Source of the DNA: Protula sp. h YS-2021
Taxonomy: Eukaryota; Annelida; Polychaeta; Sabellida; Serpulidae
NCBI GenBank assembly: GCA_949752745.1
Contig: OX457025.1
Location: 100,489,587-100,553,586, forward strand
Length of the DNA: 64,000 nucleotides
Direction: 5' to 3'
The notes under the pieces are model-generated. The model was not told the origin of the DNA and did no database searches. It saw only the letters and a list, made by a program, of their open reading frames with translations. Numbering within the stretch: position 1 is the first letter of the stretch; the number at the start of each line of letters is the position of its first letter. Positions 1-12,366 of the stretch are shown here, in pieces. A program made the translations under genes and the position numbers.

Positions 1-229
1 CTGGTTCACTTCTTGTTATCAAATTTAGCCAATCAAAGGTCGTGAAAATAGGAATGGAGGAAATTATGTGGCTGCTATAGCTACTGCCCTGGCGCCAAAA
101 TTCAAAACCGCCAATGCGGCAAGTGTGCTTCCGCGTCACCTCTTCACTTGATATACAGATCTACATTTGGTAGTGGCCTTTCAAACAGATACAATATCAA
201 CTTTAGAACCCCAATTTCGAGTTGGAACT

Positions 230-1070
230 AATGTGTAGGATGCCCGCCGGTGTAGTGCGGTTTCCAGCTAGTGTGTAGGATGACGGCCGATATCGTGCGG
301 TTTCCATTTGGTGTGTAGGATGACCGCCGGTCTAGTGCGGTTTCCCGCTAGTGTGTAGGACAACTGCCGGTGTAGTGCGGTTTCCAGCTAATGTGTAAGA
401 TAACCGCCGGTGTAGTGCGGTTTCCAGCTAGTGTGTAGGATGACGGCTGATATCGTGCGGTTTCCATTTAGTGTGTAGGATGACCGCCGATGTAGTGTGG
501 TTTCCAGCTAGTGTGTATGATGACCGCCGGTGCAGTGCGGTTTCCAGCTAGTGTGTAGGACAGCTGCCGGTCTAGTGCGGTTTCCAGCTAGTGTGTAGGA
601 TAACCGCCAGTGTAGTGCGGTTTCGAGTTAGTGTGTAGGATGACCGCCGGTATAGTGCGGTTTCGAGCTAGTGTGTAGGATAACCGCCGGTGTAGTGCGG
701 TTTCCAGCTGGTGGGTAGGATGACTGCGTGTGTAGTGCGGTTTCTAGTCAGTGTGTAGGATGACCGCCGGTATAGTGCAGTTTCGAGCTAGTGTGTAGGA
801 AACCGCCAGTGTAGTGCGGTTTTTAGCTCGTGTGTAGGATGACGGTAGATATAGTGCGATTTCCATTTAGTGTGTAGGATGACCGCCGGTGTAGTGCGAT
901 TTCCTGCTAGTGTGTATGATGACCGCCGGTGTAGTGCGGTTTCCAGCTAGTGCGTAGGAAACCGCCAGTGTAGTGCGGTTTCGTGCTAGTGTGTAGGATG
1001 ACCGCCGGTGTAGTGCGGTTTAGAACTAGTGTGTAGGATGACTGCTGACAGTTAACAGCTAGTGCGTAGG
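230..1070. repeat. 40-bp minisatellite, about 21 copies
   Basis: A 40-bp unit is repeated head to tail with about 10-15% divergence. Its core reads GACCGCCGGTGTAGTGCGGT followed by a short TTCCAGCTAGTGTGTAG segment. Each unit holds the short inverted pair ACCGC/GCGGT, so single units could form small hairpins. Sub-variants such as GACGGCCGATATCGTGC recur several units apart, hinting at multi-unit duplication. Minus-strand ORFs here are repeat shadows. The first 229 bases before the array show nothing recognisable. Confidence 0.95.
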
Positions 1071-1181
1071 CTGAATTTAGACCACCCCGAATTAAGACCA
1101 CTACTGCACGACACGGGGGGTGGACCTGTGAGAGGGTGGGGAGGGGGTGGGTAGGAGGGAGGAAGGGGGAGAGGGGTGGGT

Positions 1182-1381
1182 NNNNNNNNNNNNNNNNNNN
1201 NNNNNNNNNNNNNNNNNNNNNNNNNNNNNNNNNNNNNNNNNNNNNNNNNNNNNNNNNNNNNNNNNNNNNNNNNNNNNNNNNNNNNNNNNNNNNNNNNNNN
1301 NNNNNNNNNNNNNNNNNNNNNNNNNNNNNNNNNNNNNNNNNNNNNNNNNNNNNNNNNNNNNNNNNNNNNNNNNNNNNNNNN
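1182..1381. other. Assembly gap (200 N)
   Basis: Exactly 200 undetermined bases. The left flank is a G-rich run (GGGTGGG repeats) and the right flank starts GTGGTCCG. ORFs crossing the gap are artefacts. The round length suggests a placeholder gap, not a measured size. Confidence 0.99.
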
Positions 1382-2677
1382 GTGGTCCGATACCGGGATT
1401 CTGCTGTACGCAGATGTAAACACGTGTGACATACTAGTCCTTAACCTTGTACAAATTTATGTGACTGACCTCAAACTTGAAAAGTGTCCTGTGAAACAGG
1501 TGTGTGTGTGAGACCCCAAAGCGAGGCAAAAAGAGACGGGGACAATTAAAAACGCAAAACAGACGTGTTTCTTTAAAATTGCTGTCACTGAAGCGGTATT
1601 TTTATATATAAAAATGACACTTAAAGGTTCCAACCACAAGGTCAGTGGTTTGAGCAAATAAGGGAAATTGCTAAAGTACACTACAGCCAAGTAATAGGAA
1701 GTACAATGTGAAAATCAGAAAGTGGGCGATTGAGACTTTAAATAAATATTGGCGAATTATTGAACAAAAAAAAAAAAAAAAAAGGTCCAGTGTAAATCAA
1801 TTCAAGCACAAAAATGTGTGGAAGAGTCCAATACTAACACGTGCAAAAAGTGAGCCAAAAAAAATTGCTTTTTTTTTTTTTAAAGAGAGATATATAGTAT
1901 CTAGTAATTAAAATTTCCACACGTCACAAATTCGCCACTGCACTTCATGATGTCCTTCGCAATGCGTCATGACGTAACATGTTTTTATTGTACTCACGTC
2001 TGTGAGGCCTCGCAGTTGTTTCCGCGAACAGATTTTCTTTCCAAATAAAAACGCAAGGACTCGCCTTCCCTCCCACTCCCCCCCCCCCCCATCCCCGCCC
2101 TCCCAGAGCATTGACCGTTTGTTTCCAAGACACGCGAAAAAAGGGCCAAAAAAAATAGTTCCACCCCTGTACACATTCTTGAAAACTCGCCTTATTGTGT
2201 TTTAACTGAAATCTCAATGTGATTTCTTGTTTTCAAATTTAAATTATATGTATTAAAACTTTTCATCACATGTCGAGCAGCCCAGATGAACTTTGACAGG
2301 TAAATTGTAAGAAACCACTTGAATTCCAAATAGGTTTCTGTTCTTTATTGATAAAGAAAGCAAGGAAATATGTGAGGTTTATTAGTACCTTAGAAAAGGA
2401 GGGAGAACCGATTTATGGCATCGAGAAAGGATCAATCGCTGATTTGGTGTGACAGTTTCAGAAAGCCGTATTCACTCTATTCTATCTGGGCTGATTTCTC
2501 ATGATGATTTAAGGGGTGTAATTTTGTTGAAAAAATGTGAGATATTCCTTTCAATTGTAAGAGAAACAATGTATGATCCATGGTTTATCTATGATCCATG
2601 GCTTATCTGAGTAATTTTGCGGACACATGAACGTATGTTCATATGATTATCGTGAATTTTAAATGCTGAGTAACTGT
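1382..2677. other. Non-coding stretch, nothing recognised
   Basis: Contains an A-run near 1766-1784, a T-run near 1868-1880 and a C-run near 2079-2090. Short ORFs (up to about 90 codons) occur on both strands but overlap one another, show no domain and include low-complexity tracts. I see no gene here. Confidence 0.6.
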
Positions 2678-2949
2678 TAGACCTGAGCCCTATGACAGGG
2701 AGAATCTCGGTTAGACCTGAGCCCTATGACAGGGAGAATCTCGGTTAGAGCTGAGCCCTATGACAGGGAGAATCTCGGTTAGACCTGAGCCCTATGACAG
2801 GGAGAATCTCGGTTAGACCTGAGCCCTATGACAGGGAGAATCTCGGTTAGACTGAGCCCTATGACAGGGAGAATCTCGGTTAGACCTGAGCCCTATGACA
2901 GGGAGAATCTCGGTTAGAGCTGAGCCCTATGACAGGGAGAATCTCGGTT
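2678..2949. repeat. 34-bp minisatellite, 8 copies
   Basis: Eight near-identical units containing GAGCCCTATGACAGGGAGAA, differing only at TTAGACCTG/TTAGAGCTG and by one single-base deletion in the sixth unit. The low divergence implies recent expansion. Confidence 0.96.
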
Positions 2950-3397
2950 CAGAACAATGACAGAAGACATTCCCCGCAGCCATTGACGCCCATCTATTAC
3001 AACAGATTTGTCACTTTGTTTAAGTTACAGTGGAAAATGTCGTGAAAAAATATTTATTATAGATTTCAAATGAGCCATTAATTGCTGTGCTCTTTTTTTT
3101 TTTTGCTGGCTGCGCATGCGCATTTCATCAGGCCGTTCTCAAATGGAAACGAGGCGCTGAGGGTGGGGGGGGGGGGAGGGGGAGGGGTGTCCCCCAGCGC
3201 ACGCATGGTTGATTTCTCGGCGTATGGACATCGTCAACGTGAAAGAGACGTCGTGACGTCGAAACCAATCAATTGTTGGCCGGGTTGTAATTATACTTAT
3301 TATAAAAAAAAAAAAAACAATAAGAAAATATTGTACACCATAATTGAAATTCACAGCTGGCAAAGCGAATGTGCCAGGTATTTTAAAGAATGATGTA
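2950..3397. other. Non-coding stretch with G tract
   Basis: No coding signal. Notable only for a T-run near 3091-3102, a G-rich tract around 3160-3186 and an A-run near 3305-3316. Confidence 0.6.
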
Positions 3398-3522
3398 CTG
3401 TTTATAAGGACTGGGTCCTGTTTATAAGGACGGGGTCCTGTTCATAAGGACGAGGTCCTGTTTATAAGGACGGGTCCTGTTAACAAGGACGGGGGTCCTG
3501 TTTACAAGGACGGGGTCCTTTC
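3398..3522. repeat. 20-bp minisatellite, about 6 copies
   Basis: Tandem copies of CTGTTTATAAGGACGGGGTC with point and single-base length changes, followed by a pure G run near 3533-3547. Confidence 0.93.
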
Positions 3523-4489
3523 AGAAAGAGGTGGGGGGGGGGGGGGGCTTGCTTTTACTCCAATGAGACCTAGCAGTAACTTACCCGAGGTTAACGGAAC
3601 TCACCTTTCCAGCTGGGGCAGATTTCGCAGTCGTCAGCTAACAACCCGCACCAAATGAAAAACGGTGATGAAATTGTGACAAGTTCGGGGAGAGGGGAGG
3701 GGGGAAGGGGTTGATGGGCAGGGGTGGGTGGCTGGTCTCAGGCAACAAAAGGTATGGCAAGTTCGCTTGCGATTTAAGGGAATTTGCGTTTGCTTACTGA
3801 TCTGTGGTTACTTTGTCCTTTAAACGAGTAATTCATATTCATATGCGGCGGCCTTGGGTGAACTCATCGCATATAAGTCTGTCTGCTCCATAGCTACCGG
3901 AGGTCAATGCAATTATTGGGCCGCGAACTCTCTCTGTCTCTCTCTCTCTCTCTCTGCCTCTCTCACACACATAACGTACATATGTATTGTATTTGATGAA
4001 ATTAGCAGGCGCTGTACGTCACCCTGCTTCATCACCCCCGCCCTCCCCCCTTTCAACCCCCGCGCACCCCCCGCCTCCCCCTCTCCCCCCCTTATTTGCA
4101 GGGGATTTACATGCCGCATGATTTGGCGCTCTTTTGCTATATTTGGGCTTACCGTGGCCTTACTCAAGCAAATCACATTTATAGTTTCCATCTGCTGTGT
4201 TTTATGTCAGTCTCTCGTATTTACTTCTGCTCTTATTGTTTTGTATACACCAGCTCACTACTACAGCGTACAGAAAGAGAACAATGTTTTTTTTTTCATC
4301 CATTTTTTGTTGTCTTTCTTCATTGACTGGGGAACGGGCAGACTTTCCTCTTTATGTATTTCTTTTCTCCTGAAAATTAGGCCCAGGTAAGTAGACCCTG
4401 TCCGTTTATTTTTCTTTGAAAAGTTTTGTTGACCCCAATTTGAGATAAATATTTTTCCTACAAAATTTTGTGTGCTTTATTTCTATCTC
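3523..4489. other. Non-coding stretch with G, CT and C tracts
   Basis: Holds a long G run (about 3533-3547), a purine-rich GGGGAGG stretch (3690-3735), a CT dinucleotide microsatellite (about 3930-3963) and a C-rich tract (4030-4091). A 178-codon plus-strand ORF (3854-4390) runs through the CT and C tracts. Its translation is low-complexity Ser/Leu/Pro sequence with no domain I recognise, so I do not call it a gene. Confidence 0.55.
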
Positions 4490-4815
4490 CAGGGTCACTG
4501 TGTAGGTGTTTTACTTCTGCCATGTCACAGTGTGTATGTGTTCATTCCCCAGGTCACAGAGTGTATGTGTTTTATTTCCCCAGGTCACAGTGTGTATGTG
4601 TTTTATTTCCCTAGGTCACAGAGTGTATGTGTTTTATTCCCCCGGGTCACAGTGTGAATGTGTTTTATTCCCCCAGGTCACAGTGTATATGTGTTTTATT
4701 TCCCTAGGTCACAATGAATATGTGTTTTATTCCCCCAGGTCATACTATGTGTGTTATATTTCCCTAGGTCACAATTGATATGTGTTTTATTTCCCCGGGT
4801 CATAGTGTGTATGTA
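4490..4815. repeat. 31-bp minisatellite, about 10 copies
   Basis: Units contain GTCACAGTGTGTATGTGTTT followed by ATTTCCCC. The three frames read HSVYVF-type repeats, an effect of a 31-bp unit lacking stops. Confidence 0.94.
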
Positions 4816-4887
4816 CCTGCTGATTTTCCGCCTTTTCCGAACAACGCTGTTTTCTTAGTATTATTCTTTAACGTAAAGCTACGTAGC

Positions 4888-7185
4888 CTGTATATCAGCG
4901 TCTACGTTACTTGTCTTTCAGCGTCTACGTTACTTGTCTATCAGCGTCTACATTACTTGTCTATCAGCGTCTACGTTACTTGTCTATCAGCGTCTACGGT
5001 ACTTGTCTATCAGCGTCTACGTTACTTGTCTATCAGCGTCTACGGTACTTGTTTATCAACGTCTACATTACTTGTCTAGCAGCGTCTACATTACTTGTCT
5101 ATCAGCGTCTACGTTACTTGTCTATCAGCGTCTACATTACTTGTCTATCAGCGTCTACGGTACTTGTTTATCAACGTCTATATTACTTGTCTAGCAGCGT
5201 CTACATTACTTGTCTATCAGCGTCTACGGTACTTGCTTATCAGCGTCTACGTTACTTGTCTAGCAGCGTCTACATTACTTGTCTAGCAGCGTCTACGGTA
5301 CTTGTCTATCAGCGTCTACGTTACTTGTCTATCAGCGTCTACGGTACTTGTTTATCAGCGTCTACATTACTTGTATATCAGCATCTACGTTACTTGTCTA
5401 TCAGCGTCTACGGTACTTGTTTATCAGCGTCTACGGTACTTGTTTATCAGCGTCTACATTACTTGTATATCAGCGTCTACGTTACTTGCCTATCAGCGTC
5501 TACGGTACTTGTTTATCAGCGTCTACATTACTTGTCTATCAGCGTCTACGTTACTTGTCCATCAGCGCCTGCGTTACTTGTCCATCAGCGTCTACGTTAC
5601 TTGTCTATCAGCGACTACATTACTTGTCTAGCAGCGTCTACGTTACTTGTCTATCAGCGTCTACGTTACTTGTCTATCAGCGTCTACGTAACTTGTCTAG
5701 CAGCGTCTACGTTACTTGTCTATCAGCGTCTACGTTACTTGTCTAGCAGCGTCTACGTTACTTGTCTATCAGCGTCTACATTACTTGTCTAGCAGCGTCT
5801 ACGTTACTTGTCTAGCAGCGTCTACGTTACTTGTCTATCAGCGTCTACGTTACTTGTCTATCAGCGTCTACGTTACTTGTCTAGCAGCGTCTACGTTACT
5901 TGTATATCAGCGTCTACGTTACTTGTCTATCAGCGTCTACGTTACTTGTCTAGCAGCGTCTACGTTACTTGTATATCAGCGTCTACGTTACTTGTCTAGC
6001 AGCGTCTACGTTACTTGTCTAACAGCGTCTACATTACTTGTCTAGCAGCGTCTACATTACTTGTCTATCAGCGTCTACGTTACTTGTCTATCAGCGTCTA
6101 CGGTACTTGCTTATCAGCGTCTACGTTACTTGTCTATCAGCGTCTACGTTACTTGTCTATCAGCGTCTACGTTACTTGTCTAGCAGCGTCTACATTACTT
6201 GTCTAGCAGCGTCTACATTACTTGTCTATCAGCGTCTACGTTACTTGTCTATCAGCGTCTACGGTACTTGCTTATCAGCGTCTACGTTACTTGTCTATCA
6301 GCGTCTACGTTACTTGTCTATCAGCGTCTACGTTACTTGTCTATCAGCGTCTACATTACTTGTCTATCAGCGTCTACGTTACTTGTCTATCAGCGTCTAC
6401 GTTACTTGTCTATCAGCGTCTACGTTACTTGTCTATCAACGTCTACATTACTTGTCTATCAGCGTCTACGTTACTTGTCTATGAGCGTCTACGTTACTTG
6501 TATATCAGCGTCTACGTTACTTGTCTATCAGCGTCTACGGTACTTGCTTATCAGCGTCTACGTTACTTGTCTATCAGCGTCTACGTTACTTGTCTATCAG
6601 CGTCTACGTTACTTGTCTGTCAGCGTCTACATTACTTGTATATCAGCGTCTACATTACTTGTGTATCAGCGTCTACATTACTTGTCTATCAGCGTCTACA
6701 TTACTTGTATATCAGCGTCTGCGCTACTTGTCTATGAGCGTCTGCGTTGCTTGTCTATCAGCGTCTACGTTACTTGTCCATCAGCGTCTACATTACTTGT
6801 ATATCAGCGTCTACATTACTTGTATATCAGCGTCTACATTACTTGTCTATCAGCGTCTACGTTACTTGTCTATCAGCGTCTACGGTACTTGTTTATCAGC
6901 GTCTACATTACTTGTATATCAGCCACTACGTTACTTGTCTATCAGCGTCTACGGTACTTGTCTATCAGCGTCTACGTTACTTGTCTATCAGCGTCTACGG
7001 TACTTGTTTATCAGCGTCTACGGTACTTGTTTATCAGCGTCTACGGTACTTGTTTATCAGCGTCTACGTTACTTGTGTATCGGCGTCTACGGTACTTGTT
7101 TATCAGCGTCTATGGTACTTGTTTATCAGCGTCTACGTTACTTGTGTATCAGCGTCTACGGTACTTGTTTATCAGCGTCTCTTCA
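4888..7185. repeat. 23-bp minisatellite, about 100 copies
   Basis: A 2.3-kb array of a 23-bp unit (TATCAGCGTCTACGTTACTT plus GTC). Three main variant positions (ACGTTAC/ACGGTAC/ACATTAC, TATCAG/TAGCAG, and TGTC/TGTT/TGTA/TGCT) occur in patterned runs. Because 23 is not a multiple of 3, three units encode a 23-residue pattern that is open in all three plus frames except where TAG arises in the TAGCAG variant. This explains overlapping ORFs of up to 343 codons. None has a flanking gene context. Confidence 0.98.
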
Positions 7186-8700
7186 AGCAGTTCTCAAGAA
7201 TCTGAGACTTACGTCAATAAACACTACTGAATAAGAACTTATTTCCTAAAACTGAACACTTTAATTAATGGCGTTTCTTTCCTGATAATAAGATGCAAAA
7301 GTGATCCACAAAGATGTTTTGTGCATTTCCATAAAATGTCAGGAATTTGAGATAAAAAAGAACACACAGAATAAAGGAAGGAAAACAAATAAATGATTAC
7401 AAAATATATGCAAAAGGAGCGGCTTGTCTTTATTTCAAACTATTTTTAACACTTTGCATGTTAAAGACATTCAAAGAGGATATTGCAGTTACACGGGACC
7501 GACATTTCGGACCTGTTTTTCTCGTTACTGGTCCGTCATTTTGTCTTTACTGCTCCTCTGCCGACACTGGCCCAAGAAGTCGCACATTTCGCACACACGC
7601 AGTACTTGATCTGAAGTTGTGCATCTCGCTTTTTGTTTTCGCCCTTGTTTTTATTGTTATTTGTTCATTTAAAACAATTCGGGCTAAATTTTGATTGTAA
7701 GACGCCGTAGAGCCAATGACTATGTTTTTATGTCAGAGCTTAGATTTGACGCTGGTTTGCTGTACTGAAACCACTAGATATGGGGGCAAGTGCATCGCAA
7801 ACTCAAAAGTAACTTCGGTACAGCACCTAAAATAGCCAGCCTATGCAGGGCCAAATGCCTGTATCAATGGCAGATATTACACGAAGCGGGGGGGGGGGGG
7901 GGCGGTGTGGGGTGGGGGTTGGGGCGGGATGTTCTTGTGACATCACAAACATCTTGGGAGGGGGTGAGGGTACGTTGGGGGTGGGGTGGGGGGTTTCTCA
8001 CCCGCACTTGCTTAAATACGGTGGATTTTTTTCACATTGGGCGTTTTCTGCGCGGGAATTTTATTTTTGGGATTCAACGTTGAATTTCAGCCTTGTAGAA
8101 ACATGAGAAAAAAAAACCACAAAAGAAGGTCGCTGTAAATTGTTCATAAATTTCGTCCACGGAATCTCGAAATACTGCACTTAAAACCTCCAACATGTCA
8201 GTGTAATATCTTGAAGGGAGGGGCTGAGTATTTGACGAAACAAATCTCAACACCCTCCCAACTGTGGAATGCGGTCGCTTCGTTATCGCTTAAACTAGAC
8301 AGCCTGACAATCTGTGAATTTTAATTTTTTTTTTTTTAGAACCTCCCCCCCCCCCCCCCTCCCTCTGTTCCACCCACACAATAATAGAGTGAACAAATGC
8401 GACATGCAACAATCTGTATGTCATCATCTAATGGTTTTCTGTTTCTCGTGAGAAAACGCTTCCATTTAATGGAATATACACTCCATATTGGTGCGGCTTG
8501 CGTGTGATTCACATCCCAACACCGCCACCATTGTGCTGTCATATGCGCAGTTATTCCTTAAGGTGTAATAGGTATAAAATAAAAAGTAAATGTTGTCATC
8601 CTGCAATACCGAGACCTGGTTTTTGAAACCAAAAAAAAAAAAAAAAAAATTCTTAGTCCAACTTCGCAGTTGACATTGTCTCAATATTACGCTTGAATAA
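7186..8700. other. Non-coding stretch with G/C tracts
   Basis: A G-rich zone at 7887-7995 contains a pure run of about 14 G followed by GGGTGGGG motifs. A T-run followed by about 17 C lies at 8326-8360, and an A-run at about 8631-8649. Short ORFs at 7424-7694 and 7790-8106 show no recognisable domain. Confidence 0.55.
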
Positions 8701-8801
8701 GAAACCCTAATTTGGCGATGGGCAGCCAAAATGTCGGATCAACGTCGGGTTTTGGTTGCCTCAAATCGGCGTTGCATCGACCTTGGAATGTTTGCTGGGT
8801 C
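8701..8801. mobile_element. Right-end remnant of CGACGTCGG fold-back/MITE
   Basis: The segment carries AACGTCGGGTTTTGG and ends TGTTTGCTGGGT. That matches the right terminal inverted repeat and internal CGACGTCGG motifs of the fuller element at 58540-59147. Only about 100 bp survive and no left end is visible nearby. Confidence 0.6.
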
Positions 8802-10612
8802 TGTAAATCTGCTGTTCCAAAGTTCTCGCGCGAGCAAAATCCTGGAATAAAATATTCAATCTGATTTTTTTTTAATAAAGATATGCTGTGGAACTAAAAT
8901 GTACACCTGTGCGCTGATGTTAGCGTTCACTGGGCGCTCTAGTAGAGTGAGAATTACGCTCCTATGCCATCGGATTTTATTAAGCCTGCCGTCGTCATAG
9001 GGTCCCGTAAGAAAACGAACCAAAAGACAAAAAGAAGAAAAGAAGAATGGAAGAAGAAAAGAATAATTAGACGAAGAAGGAAACGACAGCGAAGGAGAAG
9101 AAGGAGATGAAATTCCTGTGTTATTTGAAAAAAAAAAACGGTTGCTATGCGAGTGACCTGGTTGGCATGGAGTAAGGCGCTTGTAGTCAAGGCACACACT
9201 CACAGCTGTCGCTTCTGGCAAGTGCGCAATTTGGCTAGCAGTTGTTTGCTTGAGTAAGGGCGTGCTCGGAATTGTGTCTTCGCATCCGTAGTATTCAGCT
9301 AGCCACACCTCTGCTGTAGGCTAGCAGTGAATACTCTAAAACTAAATTGATTTGAGGGGGGGGGGGGAGGCTTCTGCTGTAACATACAGCAATATCGCTA
9401 CCGCAAGGTGTGAGTAGCCTTATGTAGGGGTGGTGGGTGGGTGGTTGGTGGGGGAGGGGGGAGGGGAGAGGGATATCTCGATATAACAATCAGTGGATGT
9501 GTGTGGCTGAATGCTATTTTAGAGACTGCTCCAACCATGTGCAAAATCCCTGAAATGTGAAGGTGGGGGAAGGGGGCTGAGGGGGGGGGAGCGGGGGTGG
9601 GGGGGAGGTTTTGCATCTTCACACCTTTAGTCTTATTGTCTGGTGACATGGCCTCTTTTTTCTATACATTTTACATTGGATTAACAAAAGTTTGCATTGA
9701 ACTAAAACTCCATATTCCTGTAAGTCAGAACCTCTTTGGCAAAACTGGAATACAACACCATTCAATAGAAAATAGAAATTGTGTGTAGGGATGGGGGGGG
9801 GGGCGGGGTGCCCGGGGTGATACTATCATATACGCAGCAAAGAGTAAAATAAAACTCCCTGTTGTTTGCCAGTGAAGCTTGGGAGGTGTTGCCAGAGGTC
9901 ATCCAGACTTGTAGACAATTCTCCGTGCAGATCTATTTTCACGGTGGCTTCCGTATTGGGTGCGGTTTTTTTTATGACATCAGAACTATGTCTGTATCAC
10001 GTGCTCAGTGACTGACAGTCGGACAAACCGACGTAGAAAGATGCTTAAGCCAAGTAGAATTCAGTCATATTTTTATGGACAGCCCAACCTCATTATGAAC
10101 TCTGTTAGGGCTGGGTAAGACGGTCACAGTATAAAAGTAAGATAGTCACAATGTAAAGGTGCTCACTGATGAAAGGTGAAGTTCATAATGAATGGCAAAA
10201 ATCAGATACAAATGGTGTTCGCATGTTACAGACTGTTCACCAATCAGAGCTGTTCATTACCGGAAGCTGGACTATTCACCAATTAGCTGTGTTCATTACC
10301 GGATGTTGGACTTTTTATATTGCATTACTGATCCGGTTTCAATCATTTTCCTTCCTGTTGTGTCTCTTTTCTGGGTTGTCATTCTTTGATCCGCATCCTA
10401 CCCGGAATATCTGAGCTATGATTGGGTGATTGATTGAGTTTTATGTACATACGACTCATCATAGCTAAGCGAACCCCTTCAGGCTTGATATTCCCGAAAA
10501 TGCCAGTGCCACTTAAATCTAACCATGGTCTTGCTTTGTCTGCAATTTTATGTCATCAACTAATGGATTGAGTTCTCCGCTGGGACGAATTATCAAATGA
10601 AGAGGCATGATA
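8802..10612. other. Non-coding stretch, polypurine and G-rich tracts
   Basis: Includes a polypurine tract of AAGAAGAAAAG type (about 9008-9112), G-rich low-complexity DNA (9354-9368, 9425-9475, 9560-9608) and another G tract at 9791-9822. Two diverged copies of a GTTCATTACCGGA motif lie near 10251 and 10291. No gene recognised. Confidence 0.55.
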
Positions 10613-11004
10613 CATACAGCAGCATCTGACAGGAGTACGTATGACACTTTATGACAGGAGTATGTATGACACTGTATGACAGGAGTAGGTACGGCACTGT
10701 ATGACAGGAGTATGTATGGCACTGTATGACAGGAGTATTTTTGGCACTGCGTGACAGGAGTATGTATGGCACTGTATGACAGCAGTATGTATGGCACTGT
10801 ATGACAGCAGTATGTATGGCACTGTATGACAGGAGTATGTATGGCACTATATGACAGGAGTATGTATGGCACTGTATGACAGGAGTATGTATGGCACTAT
10901 ATGACAGCAGTATGTATGGCACTGTATGACAGGAGTATGTATGGCACTATATGACAGGAGTATGTATGGCACTGTATGACAGCAGTATGTATGGCACTCT
11001 ATGA
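10613..11004. repeat. 25-bp minisatellite, about 15 copies
   Basis: Units contain GACAGGAGTATGTATGGCAC plus TGTAT, with alternation of GGAGTA/GCAGTA and CTGTAT/CTATAT between units. Minus-strand ORFs of HTYSCHTV type are repeat shadows. Confidence 0.96.
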
Positions 11005-11563
11005 TTGAACAGCCCCGCGTAGGGCTTAACTTGGTGCTTCCACTGCCAAAAGACATACACAGGAGAGCTGGCCAATTTCCGTCGTCTTTTCTAGTTTCAG
11101 TTGCACTTCACCCTGACGACTGATTCGTTGACCGCTCCGTATTTCTCCGTGTTTTGAAATTGCCCCTATCCCTTCGCCTCCCCCTCCCCCCTTCCCCCAT
11201 CACGAGGGACCGTACTGCAGATGTTTTCCTCCAATAGAAGTCCAATGAAAAAATGATCGCTAAATGTGAAGGAACACCGGTACTTATAGAGACGGGTTTC
11301 CAAGGGAAAATAAACGATGACATGGCGACGAACAGTGACAGCCAATCACTGACATCTCGCTGCTGACACACGAAGGGAAATTAGCCAATAAGTGCCAGCC
11401 CTCTCACTTGCAATTTAGACGTTGCACGTCACTGTACAAAGGTTGGCAATATTGTTTTCTTGATAAAAATTGTTTTCTCGCTCTCCAATGCGTAATTACG
11501 AGATTACAGTTTACACTGCAGCAACTTAAAACCCCATCAAGCAGCACCCTACCGAGAACTCTC
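11005..11563. other. Non-coding stretch, nothing recognised
   Basis: Apart from a short C-rich patch (11170-11200) I see no repeat, RNA or coding signal. A minus-strand 87-codon ORF at 11108-11371 has no recognisable domain. Confidence 0.5.
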
Positions 11564-12063
11564 TCCCCACTCCCAACCCCCAACCTGCCTCAGCCTGTCA
11601 CCCAGCCTCCCCTCTCCCAGCCTCCCCTCCCCCCAGCCTGCCTTCCCCTAGCCTCTTCTCCCACAACCTACCCCCAGCCCCCTGCCTCAGCCTGTCACCC
11701 AGCCTTCCCTCCCCCAGCCTCCCCTTCCCCAGCCTCCCCTTCCCTAGCCTTCCCTCCCCTAGCCTCCCCTCCCCAGCCTCCCCTCCCCTAGCCTCCCCTC
11801 CCCAGCCTCCCCTCTCTCAGCCTCCCCTCCCCCAGCCTGTCCCCCAGCCTGCCTCCCCCTAGCCTCTTCTCCCACAGCCTGTCCTCCGCAGGCCCCTCCC
11901 ACAACCTACCCCCGGCCCCCTCCCTCAGCCTGTCACCCCAGCCTCCCTACCCCTAGCCTCTTGTCCCACAGCCTCCCCTCCCCCAGCCTCCCCTCCCTTA
12001 GCCTCCCCTCCCCCAGCCTCCCCTCCCACAGCCTCTCCCCTAGCCTCATCCACAGTCTGCCCT
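11564..12063. repeat. Irregular CT-rich minisatellite (about 15 bp)
   Basis: Pyrimidine-rich array of AGCCTCCCCTCCCC units, with longer variants such as AGCCTGTCACCC and AGCCTCTTCTCCCACA interspersed. The strand asymmetry is extreme. Pro/Ser-rich and Gly/Glu-rich ORFs on the two strands are compositional artefacts. Confidence 0.9.
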
Positions 12064-12366
12064 CTCCTAATTGCCATAAGAAGAGATACCCATCCCACGT
12101 ACGCTGTCTTCGGACACCAGTAACCCGACAAGCACGCCATTGAAATATAAGCGGTTTCATTACGCATTGTCGGTTATAAAAGGTAAACAAAAAATGGTAT
12201 CTCACTTCGTTCTGCGGTTCTAATTAATTTTCTTACGGGGTTGTTAAAATCAGCGAAACAAACAAACAAAGAAAGGGGGGGCGGGGAGCCGGGGCAGGCT
12301 TATATGAGAATTGTCTGACACCACGTGGTTAATAGGCGAGGAAGAAAAATGGCGCGAGATAAAGTG
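12064..12366. other. Short non-coding stretch
   Basis: Contains a G tract at 12276-12285 in a GAAAGGGGGGGCGG context. Nothing else is recognised. Confidence 0.5.

Noticed and set aside
230..1070. CRISPR-like array
   Set aside because: Repeats are contiguous with no unique spacers, and the DNA is animal. The same holds for the 50-bp array at 17.6 kb.
1052..1511. ORFs spanning the N gap
   Set aside because: They contain undetermined residues across an assembly gap.
4911..7234. Long plus-strand ORFs with ISVYVTCLSAST-type repeats
   Set aside because: They are open in all three frames because the 23-bp unit lacks stops. There is no signal peptide logic, exon context or frame preference.
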